DNA from: Chlamydoabsidia padenii | Taxonomy: Eukaryota > Mucoromycota > Mucoromycetes > Mucorales > Cunninghamellaceae | Direction: 5' to 3' | Length of the DNA: 64,000 nt | Assembly: GCA_025330725.1 (NCBI GenBank) | Contig: JAIWND010000019.1 | Span: 1 to 64,000, forward strand | Shown here: piece after piece, positions 13,184-25,607 of the stretch | How positions within the stretch are numbered: position 1 is the stretch's first letter | Layout of the letters: each line of letters opens with the position of its first letter | Position numbers and translations under genes: made by a program | Notes under the pieces: generated by a model | Seen by the model: the letters and a program-made list of their open reading frames with translations, nothing else | Databases searched by the model: none | Told to the model about the DNA's origin: nothing

Positions 13184-14460
13184 TTATTCATTAACAAAGG
13201 CAGTCATCAAGGTAAGAGCTTGTCGATATTGAGGGGTATCCAAAGGCATTGTAGTGAATCCATGCATAGCTTCAAGTACCCGTACCGCACAAGAATCAAC
13301 ACCTACTTCAGTCAAGCGACGTGCATAGTGTTCACCTTCATCCCGGAGTACATCGCATTCAGCTGTTATTGTCAAACATCGAGGCAGATCCTTCAATTCT
13401 TCATCAGTGGCCAAAAGAGGACAGCTTAGGACATCTTTCGGGCTAAAAGTCCACCAGGCGCCATGTTTCGTCTTGTGCTTTTCGTCGTGATAAAGGGAGG
13501 CCATGTTGGACATTGCCTTGTGTGATAATATATAATCCCCTTGACCATAGTTTTTGAATGAGTCATATTCGTCACGAGTATAGGCCACAGCAGGATAAAG
13601 TAAGAGTTGTTTCTTTATTACACCATTATGTCCACGCTTCTTGAGTAAAACTAGAGATGACCATAAGTTCATGTTTTTCCCCTTTTTTCATTATTTTGAT
13701 TAGCACTTACTTGATATAGCAGCAGTAAGGTTTCCACCTATGAATCAGTATAGTAGTATGCCGATAAAACAAATGATTATTAGTAACAAGGTGATGTGAT
13801 TCAGAGAGCATGATTTACCGGCAGAGTCACCAAATACGGTCAAGTTAGAAGGATCCACGTTGAGAGAGCTGGCATTTTCATGAACCCATAAAACAGAAGA
13901 ATAACATTCTTCAAGAGCAACAGGGTATTTGACTTGAGGACTGAGAGAATATTCCACATAAATCAACGCGATATGAGCCTTCACCACGAGCTACCAACAA
14001 AATCAAAATGGGTAAGTATATTAATCATAGCTTTTTTTAAAAAAAGCCATACTTACGTCCTTTATAAGCTTTTCTGAGACCTTGAAGCTACCGAGGATCC
14101 ATCCCCCACCATGACTAAAAAAAAAAGAAGATTGATACATAAAGGTTAGTAACAAAAAAAGGGGGAAAGTTAATGGATGTCAACTTACAAGTAGATAGCC
14201 ACAGGTAGAGTATTGTTTTCAGAGCCTTTGGGTCGTACCAGAGTCAAGGTCACTTTACCAGTTCCATTTTCAGCAGTTGTTGGAATCTCCTTGATTACAT
14301 GAGGAGCCACTTGAGGCAAGTTTTCATAGGGAGGAGGATTGTTGAGCATCTCGCGTTTTTCAATAATGTTCTTGTCAGAGAGATCAATCCCCATACTTTC
14401 GAAAGCAGCATGAGCTTTGACATAGGCGGGATGAGCAGGAGCTTTATTGGAGTGTGTCAT
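13184..14460 (-). CDS. alpha/beta-hydrolase, HSL-like esterase/lipase
   Basis: Five exons (14460-14189, 14114-14057, 13990-13819, 13737-13711, 13650-13184), about 331 residues. Splicing of exons 1 and 2 makes the oxyanion motif HGGGW; exons 3 and 4 make the nucleophile elbow GDSAGG. The acid and base are plausibly the Asp in ECDVLRDEG and the His in EAMHGF. This is the layout of the hormone-sensitive-lipase / arylacetamide-deacetylase family (alpha/beta-hydrolase fold 3). No signal peptide is apparent, so it is probably cytosolic. The substrate cannot be deduced. Exon 4 is only 27 nt. Confidence 0.88.
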
Positions 14461-14861
14461 AATGTTGATAAAGGAATAAAAAAGTGAAAGAAAAAAGAAT
14501 ACCCACGACCGTCGACCTTTTTATTTTTTTCGTCGGAGTGTGATATTCAAGTCCCGCTTTGCAGGATCCCTGATCTCGCAGTACCTGAGTTTTTCCGGTA
14601 TACTAAAAAGATCTTTTAAATTTCCGTTATTTCCCCGGACTGTCACACAATGATTAAGCTAGGTTGTTTACCTTCATGACTATAAATAGAGTCTTTCCAA
14701 TACCCAAAACAGCTGGAGACTATCCCGTAGTCTTGAATGACATTCATTCAAATACCGATTTCAAGTCACTAAAAGCACATATTGTCCTGATACAAGGTTT
14801 AGATTTTTTATTATTGTAAAAGCGGTTAAAATAAAACCTATATTATCCCAAATATGTGTAA
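14461..14861. other. spacer between hydrolase start and ARP2 end
   Basis: Promoter of the hydrolase with the motif at 14543-14560. The remainder shows no credible gene and the ARP2 3' end begins at its right edge. Confidence 0.5.
14543..14560 (-). promoter_or_regulatory. GCGGGACTTGAA motif, hydrolase
   Basis: AAAGCGGGACTTGAATAT on the gene strand, about 85-100 bp before the ATG at 14460. Confidence 0.6.
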
Positions 14862-15002
14862 CTATGCAGTGGATCCAAGGACACCCATTTTATCCAGAGC
14901 CCGAGGTCCCATTTCATCCCATTCTTGTTTAGTCACCCACCAAGATTCTTTATCCTTCATGATATCCGCCAGCACAGCACCACCAAGATATACCCTACAA
15001 TT

Positions 15003-15036
<34 letters not shown>

Positions 15037-16474
15037 ATAAACAAATGGATAAAGTAATTAGTCAGTCGTTCTTTACTTTTCATCAAAGATCTACTTACAT
15101 GTGTTTGCGCCTTGGTGGATCTTCAATGCGGACTTTGAATTTCTAGATGAAAATGTAAGATCATTTTGCATATATGCATTAACCCCCTCCCCACCAGTTA
15201 CTTACATTTAACCTGCTGGCATCTCCGTTCAAGACATTGGTGAGGTATAGTTGTTTGATTTCCTTTTCCAGACGACTAGGCAAGCCAGGGTACATAGTAG
15301 ATCCACCAGACAAAACGATGTGCTTGTATAAATCGGCGCGAATATCGATATCAGCTGATTGAATAGTGTTAAAGAGCATTTCCGCCATGCCTGGTGCTTC
15401 TACATCGACCAAATGAGGTTGGAATAGACATTCAGGGGCTTCAAATCTTTCAGATCCAATCTTGATAACACGGCCATCGGGTAATTCATAAGATTCCACC
15501 AAAGTTGTTGTTTCATTGCCTAGTTTTTGATCCAATTCCAAATCATAACTATGTCAAATTGTACTATTAGTATCAGCTGTACCTTTTTCTCTACCCTCCC
15601 TTTCTCCATCCATTTACCTGACATAACAGAATTCTTCTTTGATTTGGCGTACCGTTTCGAAATCAGCAGTACGATTAAAAGCATAGCCCCGTAAAAGTAA
15701 AAGCTTGATAAGGTATTTGGTGACATGACGACCAGCAACATCCAAACGGCGAGTTAAATTGGCAGGAGCATAGCCTTGATAGACAGGTACAATGTGAGTC
15801 ACCCCATCCCCAGAATCCACCACCACACCAGACATGAGACCTGTAGATGCATCATCGTTAGACATTACTTTATTTCATCACTATTTCTTACCTTGAGCAA
15901 AAAGTGTTAGGACAGCTTGGATTGCCACATAGATACCTTGGAAGCCATATTCTTCAAACATGATTTGAGCCATTTGTTCTCGATTGGAGCGAGGATTCAT
16001 GGGTGCTTCGGTCAATAGGATTTTACAGTCGCGGGGATCCACCTTGAGTTGTTCGTCAAAAGTATAATTCCATAAATGGCGCATATCTTCCCAGTTTCGG
16101 ATAATACCATTTTCCATTGGGTAAGACATTTGAAGAATGTTGCGAAGGGCTGCTGCATCATCACCAATCATAATATCCTTGACTTGCACATCACCCACAC
16201 GTTCTTCCGCTCGTAGAATAGGTCGACCCACCACACTAGGGAATACATGTTCAGGAAAGTTGGAGCCTGCATAACCACATTTCACAAACTGTCGATAGTA
16301 ATGTTTGGAGATGATGTATAAAAAAAAAAAAAAAGTAAAAGCCATTTAGGTTAGTTTCTTCACGGTCATTTCCAAAGCACTACAGTGTACAATAAACTTT
16401 TTTTCTTTTTTCTTCTTCAATAATATACTTACGCCAGTACCATTATCGACAACAAGAGTTTTAGAAGCATTCAT
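14862..16474 (-). CDS. ARP2: Actin-related protein 2 (Arp2/3 complex subunit)
   Basis: Six exons (16474-16433, 16288-15892, 15840-15618, 15548-15206, 15142-15099, 14994-14862), about 393 residues, the normal length for Arp2. It opens VVDNGTG and FVKCGYAG (phosphate loop 1), has [11 protein letters not shown] (phosphate loop 2), [13 protein letters not shown] and [19 protein letters not shown], all Arp2-type residues. It nucleates branched actin filaments with Arp3 and ARPC1-5, in endocytic patches and hyphal tips. The last intron carries about 30 T in transcript sense just before the acceptor. High confidence. Confidence 0.96.
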
Positions 16475-16814
16475 TATTGGAAAGAAAGATGAGAAGACAA
16501 CTGGAATCACGCTTGCGCACAAAATACTTGGCACATTTAAAACGCCGCCGCCTTGGGGTGGGAGTTTAATTTCGGCTTGGAAAAAAAAGACAAGATCATT
16601 CATGCAAAGATCATTTTTAATTCAAACCCCGTTTATGCGTTAAATCACCGTTTCCATTTGTAAGGACTCTAAGCTTTATTAATTAAATAATAATGATAGT
16701 ATACTATGCTAAAAAAATAGTTACAAAAAAAGAAAATCTATTATACTACAAACATAAACACAACAGATTCCCATCCTAATGTAAACAAATATCATCCAGG
16801 GGAGCCCAAAGAGA
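16475..16814. other. spacer between ARP2 start and MFS gene end
   Basis: ARP2 promoter, with a GC-rich element at about 16534-16552 (minus strand GGCGGCGGCGTTTTAAA), a diverged form of the common motif. The rest is the AT-rich 3' flank of the MFS gene. Confidence 0.45.
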
Positions 16815-18972
16815 TCATTTCTTGACTTGAGTATGTAATTCGAAGCGTTGGATAAAGAAGGTGAAAATCAGCGCAAGAGAAGCCATACTAGCACAAGCGG
16901 TGAAGGAATATCGAATGGCGGTTTGATATGCTTCCAATACAATTTCCAGAATATCAGGAGGTAGTAAAACTCGGACTTGTGTCATTGATTTTCGTGCAAT
17001 GTCGATATACTACAATAAAGAATCAAAGTATCAATATACAGTACCATGTATCCTCTCTCCCTCTCTCTCTCTCTCTTTTTTTTTTTTGTTTTACCTTTTC
17101 AGCATCGGGTCCAGTAATTCGATTTGTGAGGATATTCTTGACCACAGCTTGGAAGATAGCAGAGGTACTTGAAACCCCGATTACACCTCCGGCAGATCTA
17201 AAAAGGTATGACATTGAAATGACAGTGGCCATATCTGAATACATGATATTGAAGGTAAACGGTTAAAATACACTATTCAGATAATTCCATTTATGTTTGA
17301 TTATTGAGATTACCTTTTGGTTCGACACAAGATAGCATGGCAATCAATGTAGTAGTCAGGATGGTGCCTGCTGAAAGACCATCCCCAATCAAACACAGTA
17401 TGATATAAACCAAGTGAGTGGAAGGAGTCCACAATGTAAACCCAATCATTGACGAGAGAGAAACCAAAGCGGCAATACATGTGATCTTGGTATATTCACC
17501 TGTGCGAGACATGTAAACCCCAGACAGCACCGACCCCAAAGAAAGAGAGATGACCTTTGGCAAAAAGAAGACCCCAGCATAAGAAGGCGAATACCCGAGT
17601 AACCCCTGAAAGTAAAGAGGAGCAATGTAGACGATACTGATAGAGCACATGATCATCCAAAAGTTGGTAGCTGCACAAGCAAAAGGGGTTCGACTGGATA
17701 TGATAGACCAAGGCATCAAAGGGTTCTCTGCCCATTTCGCTTCCACTACGCAAAATACAATAGCCAGCACGGCAGCCAACACCAAGCAGCCAACTACAAA
17801 AGGATCAGACCAGGGCCTCAGGTTGCCACCAAGTGATGTAGCCATTAGGAAAGCGATCACAGCCATGACAATAATAAAAGCACCAGCATAATCAATCATC
17901 TTTAAACGTTCCCAAATATCCATATCATTGTCCTCTTCCAAGTTGTAGTTAGTGAGCAAGCAGGTGGAGACATACATCGTAACGAGAAGAAGAGGGATAT
18001 TGATGTAAAAACAAAATCGCCATCCAATGGTGTCAGTTAAAAAGCCTATTTTAATTGAGATATAGGTTAGTCCTTGTAACAAAAGGTATTTCATTTTACC
18101 GTCAACTTGCCTCCAACCGGAGCGCCAATGACACTGCCCACAGCATAGGCAATGTTACCATAACCTTGAAAAGTACCCCGTTGGCGTAAAGGAACGAGGT
18201 CACTAATTATTACCGTTGACAAAGTGTTGATCCCACCACCACCGATCCCCGCAATTGCTCTTGCAAATACCAAAGTCCAAAGATTGGTTGCTGCCCCACA
18301 TAATAAGGAACCAATAAAGAAGAAGAAGGTCGCGAATATCAGTGCACTTTTTCGTCCCTAAGAGAGGAAAGGTGAGTCAAGGTGTTAAGCAAGTCTTATT
18401 GTATGTAATTACAAAGACGTCGGAGATACGGCCATACAGGGGCTGCAGAGCTGTATAACTCAGCATATAACTAGTTGCAATCCATATAATTTCGTTCGAC
18501 CTAAAGAGCAAAAAGATAAGAAAAGTGACATTTTCCCCAGGTCACAATGACTAAGTTTACCTTTTGAATTCAGTACCAATTTGAGCATAGATAGTGGCAA
18601 CAATAGATGCATCCAGAGCAGCAAGAGAGACAGCAATCCAAAGTCTAAGTTTTGAGATAAAAAATAAAAAGTCAGCAAAGGGTATTGTGCTACGTATATA
18701 TTAACTTGCCCAAATAAGATAGTATAAAGGGATACACCATTCAGTCGTTTTGCTACAATATCATTGTCGTCGTTATTGTCGCTGGTTGATGTACCATGGT
18801 GTCTGGAATCAAGGGTATGTGTTGTTGAGTGAGTGTGGGAAGTCAAAATGGTGATATGACCAGTGTCATGACTTTCTATACTGATAGTGTCAGTGTTGTC
18901 ATAGGAATTATTATTCTTGTTGTTGTATCCCAGGAGAGGTGATGTTTCATTAGTTGTTACTGATCGGACCAT
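16815..18972 (-). CDS. MFS multidrug transporter, DHA2 (14-TMS) type
   Basis: Seven exons (18972-18710, 18644-18561, 18500-18413, 18357-18111, 18045-17314, 17234-17095, 17009-16815), about 582 residues. After a Ser/Thr/Asp-rich cytosolic tail of about 85 residues come many hydrophobic helices. MFS motif A is PLYGRISDVFGRKS, motif C is in the region AIAGIGGGGINTL, and GWRFCFYINIPL is the DHA2 signature between helices 5 and 6. Such proton antiporters export drugs or basic amino acids at the plasma or vacuolar membrane. Two introns appear to use GC donors: intron 1 (18709, needed to obtain LFGLWIAVSLAALD) and intron 4 (18110, GGFLTD across the junction; a GT donor adding three residues is also in frame). 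Confidence 0.9.
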
Positions 18973-19235
18973 GGTACTAATGGATACCAAAAAAGAAAAA
19001 AAAAAAAAAAAAAAAAAAGAGGGAGAGCGGAGAAGAAAGGCAATAAACCCTTTTCCTTGCATTTGTATTGTATGAGCCAACCAAAAGACGTGACACGAAT
19101 TACCGTCGGTGGTTTAATTGATGTAATATTTAATGATCTTTCTTGTCAATCTCTTTCTTTCCCTTCTTTTCTTTTTTCTGCTTTTTGTATGCGGACCTTA
19201 TTATTACTCTTTCAACTTTTAATTAGAAAATATCA
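18973..19235. promoter_or_regulatory. divergent promoter between MFS gene and CSC1 gene
   Basis: A 263-bp gap separates the two start codons. It has a T tract at about 18990-19018 in MFS transcript sense and a CT-rich leader before CSC1. I see no clear copy of the common GCGGGATTTGAAA motif (the nearest, at about 19104-19120, is weak). Confidence 0.5.
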
Positions 19236-22200
19236 ATGTCAGATGTTAATACCAAGTTACAACCACATAATGATAATTTGGATATTACTATCACGGGTAT
19301 GGCTTCTCAACTTGGTATCAACGTGGCTATTGCTGTTACTGTCTTGATGGTGTTTGCAATATTAAGACCAAACAACTCTTGTAAGTAGGATAATAATAAT
19401 TATATACCTATACTAACTATTAAAACTTGCGCTTCTTTTATATATGATCTAGTTGTCTACGCCCCGAAACTAAAATACTCCAACAAAACGTAAGTTTTGA
19501 TAATCATTGTGATTTTTCAACATGACCCACAAAATAGGATACTTGTTTACTTTTTATTGTTATCCATTCTTCTTTTTTTTTATAGTAAAAAACCACCCAC
19601 GATTGGTCCTGGTCTATTTGCTTGGTTCAAGGTTATCAAGAATACGTCAGACGAAGATCTTTTGGAAAAAATTGGATATGACGCTGTCCTATTCATTGCG
19701 TTCATCCGAATGCTACGTCAACTTTTGGTGATTATGACTATTGTAGGTGTTTGTCTGTTAATTCCATTGAACGTACTGGCAAATCGCTTCACGGGGTATG
19801 TAAACATAAAATCTAAAAAAGGCAACAAAGGGGGAAAAAAGGGACTGATGCTTATGACGATCATCTCCTGGTTACTCAACCTTTTTTTTTTTTTCCTCTC
19901 TCTCTCTCTCTCTTTCTCTCTATTGTATTATCTGCATTTGGAATAGATCTTGGCCTCCTGAAAACAGCGTTGATGTCCTATCCTATGCAACAATCAACAC
20001 GACCAGTGACAAAACTCAGATCAACCTACTCTGGTATTGGGTACATTGTCTTGGCACTTGGGGATTCTCTTTACTCATCTATTATCACCTCTGGATCCAT
20101 TATCACAAGTACATTCGATTCCGACAACACTATTTTTCCAGTCTCGAATACCAACGCTCCTCACATGCACGGACATTAATTATCTTCAATGTCCCTTCTG
20201 CCTTGCAATCAGATGCTGCTCTGTCAAAATGGGTGGATAGCATGAAATTAAAATACCCTGTGGAACAAGTCAGTATCGGTCGACGGAACAACACCTTGGC
20301 AAAGTATGTGGAGGAACACGAGTACTCGGTCAGGAAATTGGAAATGATATTATCTCAATACTTGGATGAACAAGGTGATGATGGTAACAATACAAAGAAG
20401 AAACGACCCATGATACGACTCGGTGGATTTATGGGATGTTGTGGAGGAAGAAAAGTGGATGCGATCAATCATTACACTGAACGAGTCCAGACATTAAGAG
20501 ACCAAATCGAACAAATCCGATCTAATCTTGCCACCATCAAACCGACAAATTACGGCTGGATCTCATTTGCCAATGTTGCCTGGGCTCATTCGACTGCCAA
20601 ACATCTATCATCACCAGCTGCCTCTCATCTACTCCGACTACCTGAGCGACTACTCAAGGGCGAACCTCCTCATCATCAACATCCTCGAGTGGAGTTGGCA
20701 CCACAACCAAAGGATATCCTGTGGAACAATTTGTCTCTCAACGAACATGTCCGAAGATCCAAGCGCATTGTTGTCACTTTTTTGTACTATGGCTTTGTCT
20801 TCTTTTGGTTTATTCCCTCCAGTTTCTTGTCGGCTTCTTCCAATGTCAAAGATTTTATCAAGCTCTTCCCAAACTCCAATGCCTTTTTACACCAACACAA
20901 GACATTTGTGGCCCTTCTTTCCTCTTGGTTTACTCCTCTGGTGATGGCCTTGTTTTTTCTGATTTTACCGAAAATCATGCGCGTTTTGTCTATGCATCAA
21001 GGTTACTTGACTGGCACTTCATTGGATCGTCAGGTATTTGCCAAGCTGTATACTTTCTTTTTAATCAACAATCTTTTGGTGTTTACCGTCACTTCTACTT
21101 TTATGAAACTTTATGCACAAATCAAGGCAGCTGCTCAAGGGGATGAAGTACTTACTGTGGAAAGCTTCTTTCTGACAATGACCGAAAACTTGGTCCTGGT
21201 GGCAAAAAATCTATCAGGTAACTAAGATGGCGGGATTTAAAATTGACGATCCATAAACTCTTCTTTTTTTTTTTTTTTTTTAACTTGCTCTTTCTTTAAT
21301 AATCTAGATGTCTCTACTTTTTGGTTAAGTTATGTGACTCTTAAAGGATTAGGTGTTATCATTGATCTGGCTCAAATATTTGTCCTGTTGTCGATTACCC
21401 TCAAGTAAACTGAATAGCATAATCAAATCAAGGCACAAAGTGAAACTAACGCCTTTTCTCTTCATTTAAGGAAATTCTTTACAAAACCAAGTCCACGACA
21501 ACTACAAGGTAAGATAGACAGTACATCAAGTAATTTTTAAAAGCAAGTACTAACAGTGATTTACTTTGTTAATAGAGATGACACGTCCTTCACAATTCGA
21601 CTACCCCATCTTTTATAACTTGTTAATCTTCTTCTTTACTGTTGGACTACTCTATTCTGTAATATCCCCTTTGGTATTACCTTTTACCATGTTATATTTT
21701 ATGTTGGCAACAATGGTCTTCAAGTATCTACTCATGTAAGTTGACGATTAACTGACGAGGGAATCCAGTGTTGTAACTATTAAGAAATACTCTTTAGGTA
21801 TGTCTTTGTCACTGGGGTTGAAACTGGTGGACAAATGTGGCGCATTTTATTCAATCGAATGATCATCTCTATCCTTCTATTCCAGGTGGTTATGATTGGT
21901 ATACTCAAACTCAAATCGGCAAATGGCCCTGCCTATACCTGTATCCCACTTCCTATCTTGACTGCACTCTTTAAATTGTATTGCTTCCGTCGATTGGATC
22001 CTCATGCTTATTACTACAAACCTGATTTTGTGGATGATATGTCTTGGTTTGGTCAACGTCTTCTTCCATCTTTACCACCATCTATATCAGAAGGTTCCTT
22101 CATGTCATCCTTGTTTTCTTCCGACAGCAAAACAATCAACAACAGCAATGCTTCAGTTCGATCCTCATCGTCTATGGGGAAACAACAGGACAATCAACAA

Positions 22201-22932
22201 CAATCTATTGGACAACGATTTGGTGATCCTGCATTTTTTGCAGAACTTGCCATTCCCATGGTGCATGAAAACGTCCGTCATTTGTTACCCGGTTTATATG
22301 GCACACAAAGCGAAACTCAACACAGGACAATCACCAGCAAACTGACTCGACAAAAGAGTGTGCAGCACTTATCAATGATACAACTATCTGGACATGACAT
22401 GCCATTCCAAAGCATCAAAAAGGACGAATTGGAAAATGATGACTCTACGGAAGGACTAAAGGGGTTTTACAAGTTTGACGATGACAATGAAGAAGACCAA
22501 CCTTATCAATCTATTGAAACGACGAATCATGACATGTCATATACACCTTTATCGGCCTTGCCTCATTCTCAAGTATCATCAAATCGCTCGTCAAGTCGAT
22601 TCGGAACACTCTTACGAGACACATCAGCATCTTTACTCATGACAGGACGTCCAACCAATATGGATCCTTATTCGGCAACAAGACCATTGATGATGATTGA
22701 TGATTATTCAATGTTTGGACATCAGCAACCGATATCAGACATACGCAACGACTCGTCGACTACAATCCACACCGCAATTTCCATTGACTTTGAACAGCAA
22801 ACCAATCACTTTTACACAAATACTTTTGAAGAATCACCATCGTCATATGGTCCATCTGACATTATTGAAATGTCCCCTTTTGATCAAGAACAACACTCTC
22901 ATGTGGAACAAACAATACATCAACGACAATAA
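19236..22932 (+). CDS. CSC1/OSCA-like osmosensitive cation channel (DUF221/RSN1)
   Basis: Eight exons (19236-19380, 19453-19489, 19586-19795, 19947-21217, 21308-21404, 21471-21508, 21576-21735, 21798-22932) give about 1030 residues. The first helix is followed by KKPPTIGPGLFAWF and the conserved stretch with GYDAVLFIAFIRM. A long cytosolic RRM-like domain (TLIIFNVPSAL ... CCGGRKVDAINHY) precedes the channel core, with VAWAHSTAKH, IPSSFLSASSN and REMTRPSQFDYP-like pore-domain segments (EMTRPSQFDYP). The C-terminal 270 residues are a hydrophilic Ser/Asn/Gln-rich tail. Members are calcium-permeable hyperosmolality-gated channels of the plasma membrane. High family confidence. Confidence 0.92.
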
Positions 22933-23352
22933 TGAAATCATCATCAAACAATCATACTGGCATCTGTACAACCATACACTTACATAAGATATATAATACT
23001 GGGTCTAATATACACTTCAAAAGCGGCGGCATACCGTCTCTCCTCTCTCTCCAATTGGTCACCATTTACATCCACTTTTATAATCACGTATATTTATATA
23101 TTTAGCATAGTCATTTTTATTAAACTAATCAATTAATTAATAAATAAAAGTATTATTTTACCAAACCTGTCATCAAAACCCTTGTAGTTGATATACATAT
23201 GTGATGACCCTACTTTAAAAACAGACAATCATCATCATTATTACACCATAATCAATAATCATTACATATAATTATTTTTTATTATAAAATCAAGTTTATC
23301 TACAGTAATCCTGATAACTATAAGGTTTATAGGCCAAAGTACCAATCATCGA
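22933..23352. other. convergent 3' spacer
   Basis: Lies between the ends of CSC1 (+) and EBP (-). Several ATTAAATAATAAA-like polyadenylation stretches occur near 23120-23160. No gene seen. Confidence 0.55.
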
Positions 23353-24203
23353 CTATTTCAGTTTCTTTTGTTGCTTCTTGTTAGCATTGTTGCTGTTGTT
23401 CGTGGTAAGAGTGGTACTGGTTTTTAATCCCACCATGATGGCATTATATGAATGAATAATCAGGGCAATTGGAATGAGGACCCAAATACCATTGAAGAAC
23501 TAGTGGATTACAAGGGAATATTGTTAGTATGCATGAATGATGGGTATATCCCCCCCCGATGTCTTACCCAGAGATAGATATAGTGCCACAACCACACGTG
23601 AGTGTTTAGATAAGGAGAGCCTGTCAACCACTAAGAGAGAGGGATTAGATTTGAGTATTATTCAATCAAACAAACAACTTACTTCGGGAGCAAATGTCAT
23701 CCAACCACCGACAATTTCAATCACACTGATCACGACGATCCAAAAATGACGAGCAGGGTTATTGTTGATGAGTTGGCGCAGTATCAATAAACACAAAAAG
23801 CCATCCACAAAGACTGTCATGAGTTCGATTGAGACTATCGTAGGATCAGCGAAACCCCAACGTTCGTCTGCCTTAGTGTACTCTTGCCCTGGTTAAAACA
23901 AGATGAAAGATAGTGAGTGATAGGAGACTATATGATATAAAAGAAGTACTTACATAACAAGGCAAACATGTCAGTTCCAGCATTTACCGTACGTCCAAAA
24001 GTACTATGGTACACAAATGAACCTTCAAAGATGAAGTGAATAAGAGCATCAAAGGTAAACCAAACAAAAGTCGCGTGGTCCACCTTGCTTGATGAAGGTG
24101 ATAGCAGTAATCTTGAAGCCAAAAGAGAGACAATAAGAATACAAAGAACAGCCAGTAGACTGTATATAGTTACTTGATCAATCAAAGAGGAATCAATCAT
24201 CAT
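23353..24203 (-). CDS. EBP: EBP-family protein (EXPERA domain), putative sterol delta8-delta7 isomerase
   Basis: Four exons (24203-23954, 23888-23683, 23630-23568, 23499-23353), about 221 residues. Four to five hydrophobic helices are interrupted by the EBP signature: FDALIHFIFEGSFV, then LWQEYTKADERWGFADP after splicing, then SIELMTVF and WLTGSPYL. In plants and animals EBP moves the sterol double bond from C8 to C7 in the ER. The C-terminal tail is Lys/Asn/Gln-rich (ends KKQQKKLK) and may be an ER-retention-like basic tail. Either of two adjacent ATGs can start the protein. An EBP-like paralogue without isomerase activity is the main alternative. Confidence 0.83.
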
Positions 24204-24346
24204 TGTCAAGAAGAAGAGAGACGAAGCAACTCTATTTTTTGGCGGACCTTGTCCTTTAATGGGTCCCCACTCTGCGGGATTTGAAATAATGGAAATAACT
24301 TTATTGATTTTTTTTTTCTTTCCCTTTGTATTTTCTGGATGTTTTT
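24204..24346. promoter_or_regulatory. compact bidirectional promoter EBP / KNH-like
   Basis: Only 143 bp separate the two divergent start codons. A single perfect copy of the common motif lies at 24272-24286, about 69 bp from one ATG and 61 bp from the other. Confidence 0.6.
24272..24286 (+). promoter_or_regulatory. GCGGGATTTGAAA motif, EBP/KNH shared
   Basis: TGCGGGATTTGAAAT, a consensus copy inside the 143-bp divergent promoter. Confidence 0.65.
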
Positions 24347-24886
24347 ATGAACATAATGTCAACATTTACCTATTCTTTACTCTTATTAGTAACTATATTT
24401 ATACAAGTTGGACTCGGATACCTTAATGAACCTCACCCGCCCTTTGTCATCACATCACCCACCCAAGACACAACCATTAAACGAGGTGAAACTGTCCAAG
24501 TATCATGGTAATGATAAACAGTAATCATTCACAACCAACTCTCACTTTTTAAATCTTCTTTTTGCTTACTTGCAGGCATTTGACACCCGGTGTTCAATAC
24601 CCCATCTACGGTTATGCAGCTGCAAGCACAACTCAAACTATAGGTAGGAAAAAAAAAACAATAGGAAAGACTGGAACCATTGCTAAACTTTGATTCAACA
24701 CTAGTGGGACTATTACCGACGGACGCGAAACGGGATGAACGATATATATACAAAGTAGATGGGAATGTCAAACTATCGGATCATAACTATGAATGGACAG
24801 TAGACGAACAAATACCGCCAGGAACTTATAGGATCGGCATTGGATTTTACTACCATCAAGATTCCCCGGTGATTCATATAGTTTAG
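24347..24886 (+). CDS. Secreted KRE9/KNH-like (Ser-Thr-rich GPI-anchored family) small protein
   Basis: Three exons (24347-24507, 24576-24643, 24705-24886), about 136 residues. A signal peptide (MNIMSTFTYSLLLLVTIF) is followed by FVITSPTQDTTIKRGETVQVSW, the opening of the KRE9/KNH N-terminal beta domain (P.A..V..G..V.I.W). After the splice the chain continues HLTPGVQYPIYGY and ends in EQIPPGTYRIGIGFYY ... IHIV. The family is linked to cell-wall beta-glucan assembly. There is no C-terminal GPI signal or Ser/Thr-rich stalk, so the protein is a bare domain. The first or second ATG (24356) may start it. Confidence 0.75.
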
Positions 24887-25157
24887 ATACTGTAAATACT
24901 TTACATACCTAGTTCATTGCTCTTATTGTATATTCTCTCTCTTCTTTTTAAATAAAATGTGGCTTTTTGATTTTAATATGTCTTTATACATCATGATAAC
25001 TGATGATGTATCAACTGTTTAGATGTGGGTCATGGAAGGGAAAGACTACGATCTCACATGGCATAATACACCCTTTGATCAGTCACTAGGATCCTCCTTT
25101 TACATTTTTGTTTGCTGGGAGGTGTAAAAATAGGATTGCACCAATCAAGCGAAATGA

Positions 25158-25170
25158 TATATATAAAAGG
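25158..25170 (+). promoter_or_regulatory. TATA-like box without an obvious gene
   Basis: TATATATAAAAGG, the best TATA consensus in the window. The next secure gene starts 440 bp downstream, so it may serve a missed small gene or be chance in AT-rich DNA. Confidence 0.3.
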
Positions 25171-25438
25171 CCAGATCACGTTATTCTGTCCTACCTCACT
25201 GGATTTTCATTTAATGCTTGTCAATAGTGATAAACAAACATTTCGTTCATGCAATCTCTTTTTTTTTTTTTTTCCCTCATCTTTTTCGGTAAACCCCTAC
25301 CAATATGATCACAGTCAAAAGGTTGGATTAAATCTTGACCCTATGAGTGCCATGTTCAAGAGACATCTCATCGCCGTGACAGAACGGGTCCATTTGGACT
25401 CTCCAGTCCTAAATAGGAGAGCCCAGAGAGGGGGAAAT

Positions 25439-25453
25439 GTCGGGATGTGAATC
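25439..25453 (+). promoter_or_regulatory. GTCGGGATGTGAATC motif, MCH1-like
   Basis: One-step variant of the consensus, 155 bp before the ATG at 25608. Confidence 0.45.
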
Positions 25454-25607
25454 TAGGTTCCACTATCGGCCAATGAAATCATTTGATGATTTTCCTTTAT
25501 CATCTTGACTTTTTTTTTTTCTTTTTTTTCATTTTTCTTTCCTCTTCTTTTTATTTTTTTTCCCTTCTACATTACCTACATTCATTAAACTATAGATAGA
25601 CTCCATC

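Larger units (their letters stand above)
24887..25607. other. 720-bp spacer upstream of MCH1-like gene
   Basis: Contains a very good TATA-like box at 25158-25170, followed by an open frame (25112-25450) rich in Phe from a T tract, and a mini frame at 25023 (MWVMEGKDYDLTW). I see no family in either. The MCH1 promoter motif is at 25439-25453 and a T/C-rich leader follows. Confidence 0.45.

Noticed and set aside
25023..25450. Small gene downstream of the TATA-like box
   Set aside because: Two short frames without recognisable domain or supporting splice sites; listed only as spacer content.
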